Source: Pseudomonadales bacterium
GTDB lineage: Bacteria; Pseudomonadota; Gammaproteobacteria; Pseudomonadales; Azotimanducaceae
NCBI GenBank assembly: GCA_016763855.1
Contig: JAESSY010000121.1
Span: 1-35,172 of the forward strand
Length of the DNA stretch: 35,172 nucleotides
Direction of reading: 5' to 3'
Shown here: positions 23,922 to 33,666 of the stretch, one piece after another
How the letters are laid out: the number at the start of each line of letters is the position of its first letter
Numbering within the stretch: position 1 is the stretch's first letter
Notes under the pieces: model-generated
What the model was told of the DNA's origin: nothing
What the model saw: only the letters and a program-made list of their open reading frames with translations
The model's database searches: none
Program-made: the position numbers and the translations under genes

Positions 23922-26495
23922 ATGACCTATGCCTTATTTGTGGAATGCTTTATTATCCACTATCTTGTTCCTTGGGCGTTAATCATTAAATTTAATAGAA
24001 CCAAATCCAAATGTCTAATCGCTTCTAAGGCTGTCTTAATCACCTCTTTTTTATTCCTACTGACGAACCTAGTACTAGCTCAAAGCAATCCCACCGCAGC
24101 AGAAACTGACTGGCAGTCAATTGAAAATTTGGCCGACGATGCGCTACCTCCCTTTTGTCGTGGTCGATATAAGAATCCTTTTCTTGGACAACGTTCTGAT
24201 GAAGCACTCAACGGTACAGCAGACAACGCAGTGTACATCGAAGGTCAATCAACCACATTAACCGGAAATGTCATTCTAGGTGGTGAAAACCGTGAGATTA
24301 GATCACCCCGTGTTGTTCAAAATGAAGAAACTCAAATTGCTGAAATCGATGGCCCCCTCAGCATTCGTGAAGAGGGCTTACTGATTACGGGTGAGCATGC
24401 TAGCGCCAATATTTTTGATGGGTCTGGTGTCATTGATGCTGCTACATTCCTTTTGCATCAAAGCAGTTTCCGTGGGAAAGCTACGCAGCTAAGCAGAGAT
24501 GCTGAAGGTCATTTGTATTTAGATGATGCAAGTCTAACCCGCTGTGACCCAATTAGTAATACATGGTCAATGGATGCAAAGGACATTGAACTCATACCAG
24601 AGCTTGGTTACGGTACCGCTCGATATGTCACCATAAGAATTCAGGACATCCCGGTACTTTACGCACCCTACCTTCGCTTTCCCTTGGATGACAAACGATT
24701 GTCGGGGTTTTTACTGCCGGGCCTCGGTCATGATTCTGATGGAGGCACAGATATCGAGATCCCATATTATTTCAACCTTGCACCCAATATGGATGCAACT
24801 TACACATTAAGATCACTTTGGAAACGCGGTCTCATCCACGATGGTCAATTTAGATTCCTGACCTCAGGATCAATAAACGAAATTAATGCAGGCTTCATCC
24901 TAAAAGACGATGTTTATGACGATAGAAATATCGAAGACCTTACCAGTGCGGGAACGAATACTACCGGGGTAATATTCCCTGATTTTGAAAAACAAAACAG
25001 ATGGCTAATAAATGTTCGACATCAAAGCGGTTGGAATTCTAACTGGAAAACTTCCGTTAACTATAGCGCTGTATCCGACATCGATTATCTTCATGATATT
25101 GGGGGCAATGTGGGTAGTACACTGAGACGGTCTAGTACGGGGATCGATTCAAATCTCAGTAATCGGAGAACCCCGGCACTCGATCAGATTGGTCGCATAA
25201 AATATCGAGGACAAAAGTGGAATGCTGAACTACTCCTTCGAGAATACCAAAATCTTGATCTCCAGCAGGCCGAACAGTATCAACAGCTACCTTCTCTGAG
25301 CGCAGACTGGTCTCAAAAATTAGGCCCTGTAAAGCTCAAAGCTAATTTTAATTTTACACACTTTGATAAAAACACGGATAACGTTACTGGCGTGCTAGCA
25401 ACAACGGGTCAACGAACCGTCAGCGAGATAAGTGCATCATGGCCCATTCAATCTGCATGGGGATTTCTCAAACCCACCGTCGCGCTTATTAATCGAAATT
25501 ATAATCTGAACAACGTCGTAACTGGGTCGAGAAGAAACCCTCGCTTGAACACCACACGATTTTCCATTGACTCAGGATTGGTTTTTGATCGCTTTTTTAA
25601 GTGGGGTGATTCGAAAATTCAGCAGACTCTAGAACCCAGGCTCTATCTGCTTTATGTAGAAAACAACGAGCAAGATGATCTACCACAATTCGATGCATCC
25701 GCGACAATCCTTAGGTATTCATCCCTTTTCAGATATAACCGATATGTTGGATACGACAGGATAGGAGATGCTCGACAATTCAGCCTGGGTATTACCTCTC
25801 GTCTTCTCAATGAAAATACGGGTGCAGAGTTTTTCTCAGCCAGTATCGGCCAAATCTACTACCTTAAGGATAGACAAGTTATTTTTCGCCCTACCGCGGC
25901 TGATGATCCTACAGCTAGTCATTCAGCAATCTATACGAGGGCACGATTGTCTCTTAACCCCAAGTTATCCATTTCTGGATCATTTGAATGGGAGCCTGAA
26001 GAAAATCGTACTAATAGAACGACATTTTCACTGAAGTACAGAGAAAGACAAGGTAAGATCCTAAACGTAAATTACATCTATACTGCTTCAGAGCTTAGGA
26101 CACCGAACCTCTTGAATCGCTCAGAAGAATCAGATGTGAGCTTTATCTGGCCCTTGGCAAATAAGTGGGGCTTGATAGGTCGCTGGAACTTTGGTTGGGA
26201 TGACAATCGAACTATCGAGTCATTTGTGGGTCTAGAGTTTAATGATTGTTGTTGGAAATCCAGATTGTTGGTTCGTCGCTTCTTGAAGGAGCCACGCTCA
26301 GTCACATCAATTGTTGACGACCCTAATTTCCCAGGAAATTTTCTGGCGATAACAAATGTTGAAACTCCGGCGGATGTCGGGATTTTCTTTGAGTTTCAAT
26401 TAAAAGGATTGGCGACATTAGGTAAGCGGATTGACTCCCTACTTGAGGATGCAATTCCTGGATACAGGATAAGAGAAAATTTAATAGGTTTATAG
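23922..26495 (+). CDS. lptD: LPS-assembly protein LptD
   Basis: Protein of about 857 aa that inserts lipopolysaccharide into the outer leaflet with LptE. After an export signal (hydrophobic core ending LVLAQS) comes the OstA jellyroll (TLTGNVILGG, GPLSIREEGLLITGEHA), then the C-terminal barrel beginning YAPYLRFPLDDKRLSGFLLPG. All four cysteines needed for the interdomain disulfides are seen: one in PPFCRGRY, one in LTRCDP and the pair in FNDCCWK. The start is uncertain. ATG at 23922 (or 23892) gives an odd N-terminus with a second hydrophobic stretch of about 20 residues before the signal, and no later ATG exists in frame. surA starts right after its TAG. Confidence 0.95.
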   Translation: MTYALFVECFIIHYLVPWALIIKFNRTKSKCLIASKAVLITSFLFLLTNLVLAQSNPTAAETDWQSIENLADDALPPFCRGRYKNPFLGQRSDEALNGTADNAVYIEGQSTTLTGNVILGGENREIRSPRVVQNEETQIAEIDGPLSIREEGLLITGEHASANIFDGSGVIDAATFLLHQSSFRGKATQLSRDAEGHLYLDDASLTRCDPISNTWSMDAKDIELIPELGYGTARYVTIRIQDIPVLYAPYLRFPLDDKRLSGFLLPGLGHDSDGGTDIEIPYYFNLAPNMDATYTLRSLWKRGLIHDGQFRFLTSGSINEINAGFILKDDVYDDRNIEDLTSAGTNTTGVIFPDFEKQNRWLINVRHQSGWNSNWKTSVNYSAVSDIDYLHDIGGNVGSTLRRSSTGIDSNLSNRRTPALDQIGRIKYRGQKWNAELLLREYQNLDLQQAEQYQQLPSLSADWSQKLGPVKLKANFNFTHFDKNTDNVTGVLATTGQRTVSEISASWPIQSAWGFLKPTVALINRNYNLNNVVTGSRRNPRLNTTRFSIDSGLVFDRFFKWGDSKIQQTLEPRLYLLYVENNEQDDLPQFDASATILRYSSLFRYNRYVGYDRIGDARQFSLGITSRLLNENTGAEFFSASIGQIYYLKDRQVIFRPTAADDPTASHSAIYTRARLSLNPKLSISGSFEWEPEENRTNRTTFSLKYRERQGKILNVNYIYTASELRTPNLLNRSEESDVSFIWPLANKWGLIGRWNFGWDDNRTIESFVGLEFNDCCWKSRLLVRRFLKEPRSVTSIVDDPNFPGNFLAITNVETPADVGIFFEFQLKGLATLGKRIDSLLEDAIPGYRIRENLIGL

Positions 26496-27779
26496 ATGAC
26501 TACATATCGTGTTTTATTTCTGCTGCTAGCCTTGGGATCGATCTCTCAGATACAAGCTTCAACTCTCATCATGGACAAAATCATTGCCGTGGTAGATGAA
26601 GATGTCATCTTGGAATCTGAACTCAAACTACGGAGGGTCGCTGTTCAATCTCAGCTAGACTCTGTTCAACAGAGCCTTCCTCCGGAAGACATTCTAAATC
26701 AACAAATTGTTGAACGTCTCGTCATTGAAAGCCTTCAACTACAAATGGCCGAAAGGGGTGGTGTCAGGATTAGTGATGAAGAACTCAATGGCGCCATGTC
26801 AAGCATTGCACAACAGAATAGACTGAGCCTTGCAGACTTTAGACTTCAGATTGAAAATGATGGCATCTCCTATGTTGATATGCGTGATCAGATTCGACGG
26901 GAATTAGCCATCAATCGTGTGCAACAGGGCGTGATGCGTAGAAGAATCCAAGTTTCAGAGCAGGAGATTAAAAACTTCCTATCATCCGAAGTGGGAGAGC
27001 TCATAACGGCAGATGAATTCAGGCTTTCTCATATCTTACTGCCCTTCCCAGTTGACGCGAACGCTGAAGCAATTCGTCAAGTCAAAAAAGATGCAGAAAA
27101 ATTAATTGACGATTTGAATCAAGGTGCTGATTTTAATACCAAAGCAATTGAGATGAGCGCTGCTCCTGACGCGCTTGATTTCGGCGATCTCGGATGGAGA
27201 AAAGCAGTTCAACTTCCCACGATGTTCACAGACATCGCACCACAAATGGAAATCGGAGAAATTCGTGGGCCCATAAAAAGCGGTAGTGGTTACCATATTC
27301 TCAAACTCATGCAAAAAAGGGGTGCTCAAGCAGAAGGGCAAATCCCCCAAACTCAGGTTCGGCATATTCTGATTAAGATCTCTGAAATACTCAATGATGA
27401 AGAAGCCGAAGATCTCGCAGAATCCCTTCGCCAAGAAATAGTGAATGGTCGAGATTTTGAAGAGCTTGCAAAACTAAACTCAGATGATCCCGGCTCTGCT
27501 CTTAGCGGCGGTGACTTAGGCTGGAATATAGCTGGCACTTTTGTCCCTGAATTTGAAGGACAAATGAACAATACAGAAATGAATGTGCTTTCTCCCGTTT
27601 TTAGATCTCAGCACGGCTACCATTTTCTAGAAGTAACCGGCAAGAGAATCGAAGACTTTAGCGACCGCTATAGAATGGGTCAAGCAGACAATTACTTGCG
27701 AAACCAAAAATTTGAGGAGGAATTACAGACTTGGCTTCGTGAAATTCGAGAAGATGCTTTTGTCGAAATCCGTATATAG
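26496..27779 (+). CDS. surA: Periplasmic peptidyl-prolyl isomerase/chaperone SurA
   Basis: Protein of 427 aa (E. coli SurA 428). It escorts outer-membrane proteins, including LptD, through the periplasm. A signal peptide ends near IQAS. The N-terminal chaperone module (about 25-170) contains IIAVVDEDVILESEL and VERLVIESLQLQ. Two parvulin domains follow: the first with EFRLSHILLPFP and DFGDLGWRK (about 178-278), the second with QVRHILIKISE, DDPGSALSGGDLGW and GYHFLEVTGKR (about 288-390). The gene follows lptD directly, TAG then ATG. Confidence 0.97.
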   Translation: MTTYRVLFLLLALGSISQIQASTLIMDKIIAVVDEDVILESELKLRRVAVQSQLDSVQQSLPPEDILNQQIVERLVIESLQLQMAERGGVRISDEELNGAMSSIAQQNRLSLADFRLQIENDGISYVDMRDQIRRELAINRVQQGVMRRRIQVSEQEIKNFLSSEVGELITADEFRLSHILLPFPVDANAEAIRQVKKDAEKLIDDLNQGADFNTKAIEMSAAPDALDFGDLGWRKAVQLPTMFTDIAPQMEIGEIRGPIKSGSGYHILKLMQKRGAQAEGQIPQTQVRHILIKISEILNDEEAEDLAESLRQEIVNGRDFEELAKLNSDDPGSALSGGDLGWNIAGTFVPEFEGQMNNTEMNVLSPVFRSQHGYHFLEVTGKRIEDFSDRYRMGQADNYLRNQKFEEELQTWLREIREDAFVEIRI

Positions 27780-27838
27780 CCTATTCTTTTCGGCTATTTG
27801 AATAGAGTCGATTTTAATCCAAGTTAAGTGGACTCAAG

Positions 27839-28861
27839 ATGGATAATATTAGACTTGCCATCACCCTCGGTGAACCAGCGGGAATAGGACCGGATCTTGT
27901 TCTGCAACTTATGCTCACTCAAGCACGCATCAAGCATGAATGGGAAAACGCCTCCCTAATCATCATTGCCGATCCTGAACTATTAAGCCGCAGAGCAAAA
28001 ACCCTTGGCATAGATTCTCCCTCATTTCACATCATGCTGAATAAGCATGATATCAAGGAGGGTCAAGTCAATGTTTGGTCGGTCCCACTTTGCACGAGGG
28101 TTGAAGCAGGTTCTCTAGATCCGCGCAACGCCTCCTATGTTATTGAATGTCTAGAACAAGCTGTCCAATTTTGTGAACAAGATATCTGTCAGGCAATGGT
28201 CACAGGGCCGATCCAGAAGTCCACAATAAATGATGCCGGTATCGCCTTTAGTGGTCACACAGAATGGCTCGCAACAAGAACAAAAACATCGAAAGTTGTC
28301 ATGATGTTGGCATCGCGCAATCTACGGGTAGCACTTGCGACAACCCACCTCGCTTTAAAGGACGTACCCGGTGCCATTCAAAACGAATCGCTTTCGAAGA
28401 CAATAAGCATTATCGATTCGGACTTGAAAAAACATTTCAATATGAAACATCCTCGTATTCATGTTTGCGGATTGAATCCCCATGCAGGTGAAAGCGGTTA
28501 TTTAGGGACAGAGGAAATAGACATCATTATTCCTGTCATAGAACAAGCGCGCGCTCTGGGCATAGACGCAATTGGCCCACTGCCTGCGGATACTGCGTTT
28601 ACGCCTAGCAATCTTGCAAACGCAGATATCATTCTAGCGATGTATCACGATCAAGGCCTTAGTGTTTTGAAATATCAAGGTTTTGGAGAGTCTACAAACA
28701 TCACTTTGGGACTTCCCATCATTCGCACCTCTGTGGATCATGGCACGGCACTTGATATTGCTGGTACCGGAAAAGCAGACTTAGGAAGCCTTCAGACCGC
28801 ACTGAAAATCGCCACGGACATGTCTCGCCACAGAATCAACACAGTTGAGAGCACAAAATAA
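27839..28861 (+). CDS. pdxA: 4-hydroxythreonine-4-phosphate dehydrogenase
   Basis: Protein of 340 aa in the DXP-dependent pyridoxal phosphate pathway. Seen: ITLGEPAGIGPDL at the N-terminus, MVTGPIQKSTINDAG, FSGHTEWLA, CGLNPHAGESGYLGTEE with a metal-binding His, MYHDQGLSVLKY with another, and GLPIIRTSVDHGTALDIAGTG split over the conserved C-terminal block. The ATG at 27839 fits the family N-terminus. It lies 59 bases after surA and 1 base before rsmA, as in the classic surA-pdxA-rsmA operon. Confidence 0.97.
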   Translation: MDNIRLAITLGEPAGIGPDLVLQLMLTQARIKHEWENASLIIIADPELLSRRAKTLGIDSPSFHIMLNKHDIKEGQVNVWSVPLCTRVEAGSLDPRNASYVIECLEQAVQFCEQDICQAMVTGPIQKSTINDAGIAFSGHTEWLATRTKTSKVVMMLASRNLRVALATTHLALKDVPGAIQNESLSKTISIIDSDLKKHFNMKHPRIHVCGLNPHAGESGYLGTEEIDIIIPVIEQARALGIDAIGPLPADTAFTPSNLANADIILAMYHDQGLSVLKYQGFGESTNITLGLPIIRTSVDHGTALDIAGTGKADLGSLQTALKIATDMSRHRINTVESTK

Positions 28862-28862
28862 T

Positions 28863-29627
28863 ATGCGTGCCCGAAAGCGATTTGGACAAAATTTTCTTCA
28901 TGATCAGAATCTGATCCGAAAAATTGTCAATGCCATCAATCCCAAACCCGAAGATCACGTCATTGAAATTGGGCCAGGTCGTGGGGCACTAACTGCACTT
29001 TTGCTGAAATCTGGCTGCCAGCTCGATGTGATTGAAATAGACCGTGATCTCGCATCAGAGCTGAGGGAAAAACACCCGCAACTCAATGTCATTGAATCCG
29101 ACGTGCTCAAATTTGACTTTTCTCAAATTGAAGGGTCACGGCCCCTTAGAATTGTCGGTAACTTGCCCTATAACATTTCAACCCCATTACTTTTTAAACT
29201 ATTCAATCAAATCGACAGCATTAGAGACATGTATTTCATGTTGCAATTAGAGGTTGTCAACCGATTGACCGCAGAACATTCACATTCAGATTACGGTCGG
29301 CTGTCAGTCATGAGTCAATACTATTGTCAGAGTGAGAAACTTTTTACCGTTCCCCCTGAGGCTTTTATCCCTAGACCAAAAGTTATGTCCGCCATTGTCA
29401 GGCTGACACCCCAAAACAAAAAAAATGATTTTACAGATACGGAAGTCTTAAGAAAGATCCTCATTCAAGCATTCAGCATGCGCCGTAAGACAATTCGAAA
29501 TGCGTTAAAGGGGTATGTCACTGCCGAGGATATTATCGCCCTTGGCTTGGACCCTCGAGCCAGACCAGAAAACCTCAGTCTTTCAAATTATATTGCCATC
29601 GCGAAGACAAGCACGCTCAATCTATGA
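28863..29627 (+). CDS. rsmA: 16S rRNA dimethyladenosine transferase
   Basis: Protein of 254 aa that dimethylates A1518 and A1519 of 16S rRNA. Seen: RARKRFGQNFLHD (N-terminal signature), HVIEIGPGRGALTALLL (SAM-binding motif I), VIEIDRDLA, IVGNLPYNISTPLLFKL (catalytic NLPY) and PPEAFIPRPKVMSAIVRL. I use the ATG at 28863; an upstream frame start would only extend into pdxA. Its TGA overlaps the apaH ATG (ATGA). Confidence 0.97.
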   Translation: MRARKRFGQNFLHDQNLIRKIVNAINPKPEDHVIEIGPGRGALTALLLKSGCQLDVIEIDRDLASELREKHPQLNVIESDVLKFDFSQIEGSRPLRIVGNLPYNISTPLLFKLFNQIDSIRDMYFMLQLEVVNRLTAEHSHSDYGRLSVMSQYYCQSEKLFTVPPEAFIPRPKVMSAIVRLTPQNKKNDFTDTEVLRKILIQAFSMRRKTIRNALKGYVTAEDIIALGLDPRARPENLSLSNYIAIAKTSTLNL

Positions 29628-30424
29628 GTACCTACGTATTTGGAGATATCCAAGGTTGCTATGATGAACTTCAGGCACTCCTATCCCTAATCAAGTTTAA
29701 TCAAAGCAATGATCAACTTTGCTTCCTTGGGGATCTCATCAATAGAGGTAACAAAAATCTCGACACCCTCAAATTCATGATGTCTTTACCAAACATACGA
29801 GTTGTACTAGGTAATCACGACTTACATTTTCTTGCTATTGCTACTGGCACACAAAATATTTCAGAAAAAGATACTTTTCAGGACATGCTTGATTCATCTG
29901 AACTGAATGAAATAATAGGTTGGATGAGACAGCAATCTCTCATTATCTACCTGCAAGAATTTGACAGTACACTTGTCCATGCTGGTATACCGCCCAATTG
30001 GTCAATCGAAGAAGCTATTAAATATGCTCATGAAGTCGAAGAAATATTAAAAAGTCACACACATCTCGATTTTTTCAAAAACATGTATGGCAACGAGCCC
30101 AGTATTTGGACGGACAAGCTTCTCGGTTGGAATCGAATGCGTGTTATAACCAATTACCTCACACGCCTCCGATATTGCAAATTATCAGGTGAGATGGAAT
30201 TCAAACATAAAACCAAAATTCAACCGGAAGGATACCAACCCTGGTTCGAATTTGATCGCCAAAGTTCTGGGCAGATATTATTTGGACATTGGGCTGCTTT
30301 AGAAGGTGTTACAGGAAAAAAAAACATTCTCGCACTCGATACGGGTTGCGTATGGGGCAGAAAATTAACCTGTTATCGGTTTGAAGACCAGCAGTACTTT
30401 TCTGTTGCAGCGGCAAATAACTGA
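29624..30424 (+). CDS. apaH: Symmetrical bis(5'-nucleosyl)-tetraphosphatase
   Basis: Protein of 266 aa that hydrolyses Ap4A to ADP. Metallophosphoesterase motifs are intact: VFGDIQGCYDEL, CFLGDLINRGNKNL, VVLGNHDLHFLA, LVHAGIPPNW and FGHWAALEG. It overlaps rsmA by four bases, the position normally filled by apaG-apaH; apaG is absent here. cca follows within 11 bases. Confidence 0.96.
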   Translation: MSTYVFGDIQGCYDELQALLSLIKFNQSNDQLCFLGDLINRGNKNLDTLKFMMSLPNIRVVLGNHDLHFLAIATGTQNISEKDTFQDMLDSSELNEIIGWMRQQSLIIYLQEFDSTLVHAGIPPNWSIEEAIKYAHEVEEILKSHTHLDFFKNMYGNEPSIWTDKLLGWNRMRVITNYLTRLRYCKLSGEMEFKHKTKIQPEGYQPWFEFDRQSSGQILFGHWAALEGVTGKKNILALDTGCVWGRKLTCYRFEDQQYFSVAAANN

Positions 30425-30435
30425 TAACATTGAGC

Positions 30436-31524
30436 ATGGATATTTATCTTGTTGGCGGCGCAGTTCGCGATAAATTATTAAACCTTCCTGTTAGGGAGCG
30501 AGATTGGGTGGTCGTTGGAAGTTCCGAAGATGCCCTTCTGAAACAAGGATATGTTCGCGTTGGAAAAGACTTTCCTGTTTTCCTCCATCCACATACGAAA
30601 GAAGAATATGCCCTCGCCAGAACAGAAAGAAAAACAGCGGCGGGATATAAGGGCTTTGAATGTGATACGAGCAGCGAAGTCACACTAGAGCAGGATCTCG
30701 CTCGACGCGATCTTACAATGAATGCCATTGCAGAAGATCAAAATGGCAATTTAATTGATCCCTTTGGGGGTGCCAAAGACATAAAGAAAGGCATTTTTAA
30801 ACATGTTTCTAAAGCCTTTGAAGAGGACCCTTTACGGATATTAAGAGTAGCTCGATTCTCTGCCCGGTTTCCGCAATTTGTTCTGGACCCCGACACTTTT
30901 GATCTCATGCACCTGATGGTGAATCGAGGGGACTTAGCTGAACTGGCAGCAGAGAGAATCTATGTTGAGATCGACAAGACTCTTAAATCCGAAACACCAG
31001 CTAAGTTTTTTCGCGTCCTCGATGACCTCAGTGCCGGATCCAGGCTTTGGCCCGAACTTACTGAAGATGCATTTACCTTGTTTGAACAAGTCGCATTCCT
31101 AAGTGATGGCAGAGAAGAACGCATAGCCGCACTTTTCTGGTATCTCGATAAAACAAGACTTAAAAAAATCAGCGCTCGATTAAAGCTCCCAAAGCAACTA
31201 ATAGATCTTGCATTACTTCGAAAACATTTTGAAACATGGATGCAATCAGACAAATTGGATGCCAGTGAAATAGTCAGCTGGCTGTATGGAATTGACGCTT
31301 TTCGTCGTACAGATCGTTTCAAAAAAATTAACCACTTCTTTGACCTAATCTCAAAGATCACGTCCAAAGGAGTTTACGGAAATTGTAGTGACAATTGGCT
31401 TAGCTATTATGAATTGGCTACATCAATAAGCGCGAAAAGTCTTATTCCAAAATATCAGGGTAAGGAATTGGGCCAGGCTTTACGTCAGGCACAAATCGAA
31501 AAAATCTCACGCGCAAGAAACTAG
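30436..31524 (+). CDS. cca: CCA-adding tRNA nucleotidyltransferase
   Basis: Protein of 362 aa that adds or repairs the 3' CCA end of tRNAs. Class II family motifs: MDIYLVGGAVRDKLL, RERDWVVVG, FPVFLHPHTKEEYALARTERK (EEYA with catalytic acids), DLARRDLTMNAIAED, LIDPFGGAKDIKKG and DPLRILRVARFSARF. It is about 50 residues shorter than the E. coli enzyme (412 aa) and I see no C-terminal HD phosphohydrolase motif, so it is the short bacterial form. The ATG at 30436 gives the exact family N-terminus; a TTG two codons upstream is less likely. Confidence 0.95.
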   Translation: MDIYLVGGAVRDKLLNLPVRERDWVVVGSSEDALLKQGYVRVGKDFPVFLHPHTKEEYALARTERKTAAGYKGFECDTSSEVTLEQDLARRDLTMNAIAEDQNGNLIDPFGGAKDIKKGIFKHVSKAFEEDPLRILRVARFSARFPQFVLDPDTFDLMHLMVNRGDLAELAAERIYVEIDKTLKSETPAKFFRVLDDLSAGSRLWPELTEDAFTLFEQVAFLSDGREERIAALFWYLDKTRLKKISARLKLPKQLIDLALLRKHFETWMQSDKLDASEIVSWLYGIDAFRRTDRFKKINHFFDLISKITSKGVYGNCSDNWLSYYELATSISAKSLIPKYQGKELGQALRQAQIEKISRARN

Positions 31525-31614
31525 GAGGAAGAAATAAAAGATGTCCTTTCAATCAGCAAAAAAGTGATCTTTGTAAACTCTATATATCTTGACGGTCTCT
31601 GATTCCAGTAAAAT

Positions 31615-33306
31615 TTATCGAATAAAGCTAAGAAACAAATAGGCAGCCAAAATCACTGCAACCCACAAAACCATACTACCAATAGGGTAGTTTTGTGAGA
31701 GTAATCCACTCATTCTATTATTTTTCTTTGAAAGAAATATTAAACCCCCATTGAGCTTTTCAAGGAATGCTAGTCGGATCATTTTGTCAATTCTCCAAAC
31801 CGTAGCGGAACTATTTTTTAAAATCGAGGGGAAAAGACGTCGATAAAACCAATCGGCATCAAGTGTAATAGTCAGCGTTCGCTTCATTAAAGGTAACATA
31901 AGGAAAAAAGCAAAGCCTGAGAACAACAATAACTGCAACATGTGGATCACGTGCGTCACGGTATAGGGTTCATAAGCGACTGGATAGGGTAGCATCGAGT
32001 ATAGATATTCTGGCCATATTCCTAATCCGATGCAAATCCCAGCAAAAAGGAGCATTGCTAGTCTCATGCTCCAAGGAGGATCCGGCGGGCGCAAGCCCGA
32101 GTCTTTTTGGAAAAACACAAACCAGGGGAATTTAATACCCGCATGAAGAAATACACCAGCCGATGCCGCCATCAGGAGGAACCAGATGGCTATCAAGCTA
32201 TCATCCGCGGCCGCCTGGCTGATCATTGACTTGCTGATGAAACCAGAAGTCAATGGAAATGAAGAGATTGAAAGCGCACCAATAATACCGCAAAAGGCTG
32301 TGAGCGGCATACTTTGAAATAGGCCACCAAGATCGGTGCATTTACGTTTTCCAGTCATGTAAAGAACTGACCCCGCCGACATCAGCAGTAGTGCTTTATA
32401 AATGATGTGCGTGAAGGCGTGCGCGGCTACACCGTTCAGCGCCATTTCGGTGCCAATCCCGATACCCGTCAACATAAATCCCACTTGATTTACAATACTG
32501 TAAGCAAGGATTCGGCGCATATCGTTTTCTAATAGCGCGTAGATAATCCCGTAGAAAATCATAAATATTCCGATAAAAACGAGAATCTCGGCGCCTGGGA
32601 AACCACGCAACAATACATACACAGCCGCTTTTGTGGTAAACGCAGAAAGAAACACAGCACCACTGAAAGACGCTTCCGGGTAGGCATCGGATAACCAAGC
32701 TGACAGAGGCGGGGCGGCGGCATTAATAAGAAAACCCATTAAAATAAAGATGGTACCGAAAGAATTTAGCTCCATTGCGGTGAATGTAGTTGAGCCGGTA
32801 TCTAAGATATAGGCAATTATTCCGACTAACAACAATGTGCCGCCAAATACGTGGACGAGAAAATAACGCATTGAGATCTGGAATGAACGATTACTGCCTA
32901 CAGAGAGTATGACCAAAGTAGATGCCACTGCCATAATTTCCCAGAATATAAACAGGCTTATCAGGTCTCCGGCAAACACAACGCCAATAGCACTACCAGC
33001 GTATACAAAGACTGCAGCTAACTCCAAAACACTTTTCTGTTTAAGCGCGTACAAACTTCCGCCAAATGTCATAATGGAAAAAACCGTAGCGAAGAGACGG
33101 CTTAGAGAATCACTATGTATAAAGACCAGTTGATAATCGAAGAGTGGAAAAGTGGAGAATGAACCATCAGGCAAACTCCATATTAAATAAAGTGTTATCA
33201 GTGGCAGGCCTAGGGTAAGAATCGGTCTAAACTTTTGTCCTATGATCGGAAGTAGTAAAGCGCCAAAAATTAATACAAGGCCCGGCGGGAAGTCACTCAT
33301 TATCAT
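31615..33306 (-). CDS. Proton-translocating membrane subunit, NuoM/MrpD-like
   Basis: Protein of 563 aa with about 14 hydrophobic segments of the complex I/Mrp antiporter type (Proton_antipo_M). Seen: LFIFWEIMAVASTLVIL with the TM5 glutamate, AAPPLSAWLSDAYPEASFSGAVFLSAFTTKAAVY with the broken-helix Lys, DMRRILAYSIVNQVGFML, and HAFTHIIYKALLLMSAGSVLYMTGKRK. The C-terminus extends about 100 residues beyond the core. It overlaps the small membrane gene upstream by 14 bases and is convergent with cca. It resembles Mrp subunit D or NuoM/NuoL relatives. No dehydrogenase or hydrogenase subunit is in view, so I cannot name the complex. Confidence 0.85.
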   Translation of the reverse strand: MIMSDFPPGLVLIFGALLLPIIGQKFRPILTLGLPLITLYLIWSLPDGSFSTFPLFDYQLVFIHSDSLSRLFATVFSIMTFGGSLYALKQKSVLELAAVFVYAGSAIGVVFAGDLISLFIFWEIMAVASTLVILSVGSNRSFQISMRYFLVHVFGGTLLLVGIIAYILDTGSTTFTAMELNSFGTIFILMGFLINAAAPPLSAWLSDAYPEASFSGAVFLSAFTTKAAVYVLLRGFPGAEILVFIGIFMIFYGIIYALLENDMRRILAYSIVNQVGFMLTGIGIGTEMALNGVAAHAFTHIIYKALLLMSAGSVLYMTGKRKCTDLGGLFQSMPLTAFCGIIGALSISSFPLTSGFISKSMISQAAADDSLIAIWFLLMAASAGVFLHAGIKFPWFVFFQKDSGLRPPDPPWSMRLAMLLFAGICIGLGIWPEYLYSMLPYPVAYEPYTVTHVIHMLQLLLFSGFAFFLMLPLMKRTLTITLDADWFYRRLFPSILKNSSATVWRIDKMIRLAFLEKLNGGLIFLSKKNNRMSGLLSQNYPIGSMVLWVAVILAAYLFLSFIR

Positions 33307-33547
33307 AGTAAGTGTCCTTGCGCTTTAAAAAGACGCCCAGCGCCTTAGCTAAAAGTACCATCCCCACACAGACAACAAGACCGAACCATGCGTAGAAGCC
33401 AAAGGTACCGTCAATCTTGAAGTAAGGATGAGCGTTAATAAAAAAATCGGCTATAACCAACAACGACAAAAGCACTAGACTAACGCGCCAAAGCAATCGC
33501 ACCGTCTTCTCTCTAACTAGCCAATGTTTATCATTTTCATTACTCAT
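33293..33547 (-). CDS. Small two-helix membrane protein of unknown function in an antiporter-like cluster
   Basis: Protein of 84 aa starting at ATG 33547, which has an excellent AGGAGAG ribosome site seven bases upstream; the longer frame to 33637 has no such support. Two hydrophobic segments (LLWRVSLVLLSLLVIADFFI and FYAWFGLVVCVGMVLLAKAL) flank HPYFKIDGTFG. A charged tail FLKRKDTYYDNE follows. It overlaps the start of the downstream antiporter-like gene and follows the upstream one by 119 bases. I do not recognise a family; an accessory subunit role is inferred from position. Confidence 0.75.
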   Translation of the reverse strand: MSNENDKHWLVREKTVRLLWRVSLVLLSLLVIADFFINAHPYFKIDGTFGFYAWFGLVVCVGMVLLAKALGVFLKRKDTYYDNE

Positions 33548-33666
33548 AGCGTCTCTCCTGATTACTTTTCGACGCGCCAGTGACTGTTCGAATAAGGTAT
33601 GTACTTCCAATTGACGACTTACCGAAGAAAGAGACACGAGTGCTACACAAAATATGAGTGGCCCAA

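Noticed and set aside
30444-31367. Minus-strand frames inside cca
   Set aside because: Antisense shadows of a gene with all nucleotidyltransferase motifs.
31525-31614. Possible bidirectional terminator between cca and the antiporter-like gene (AAAGAT with ATCTTT)
   Set aside because: Six-base arms with a loop of more than 20 bases and no adjoining T run.
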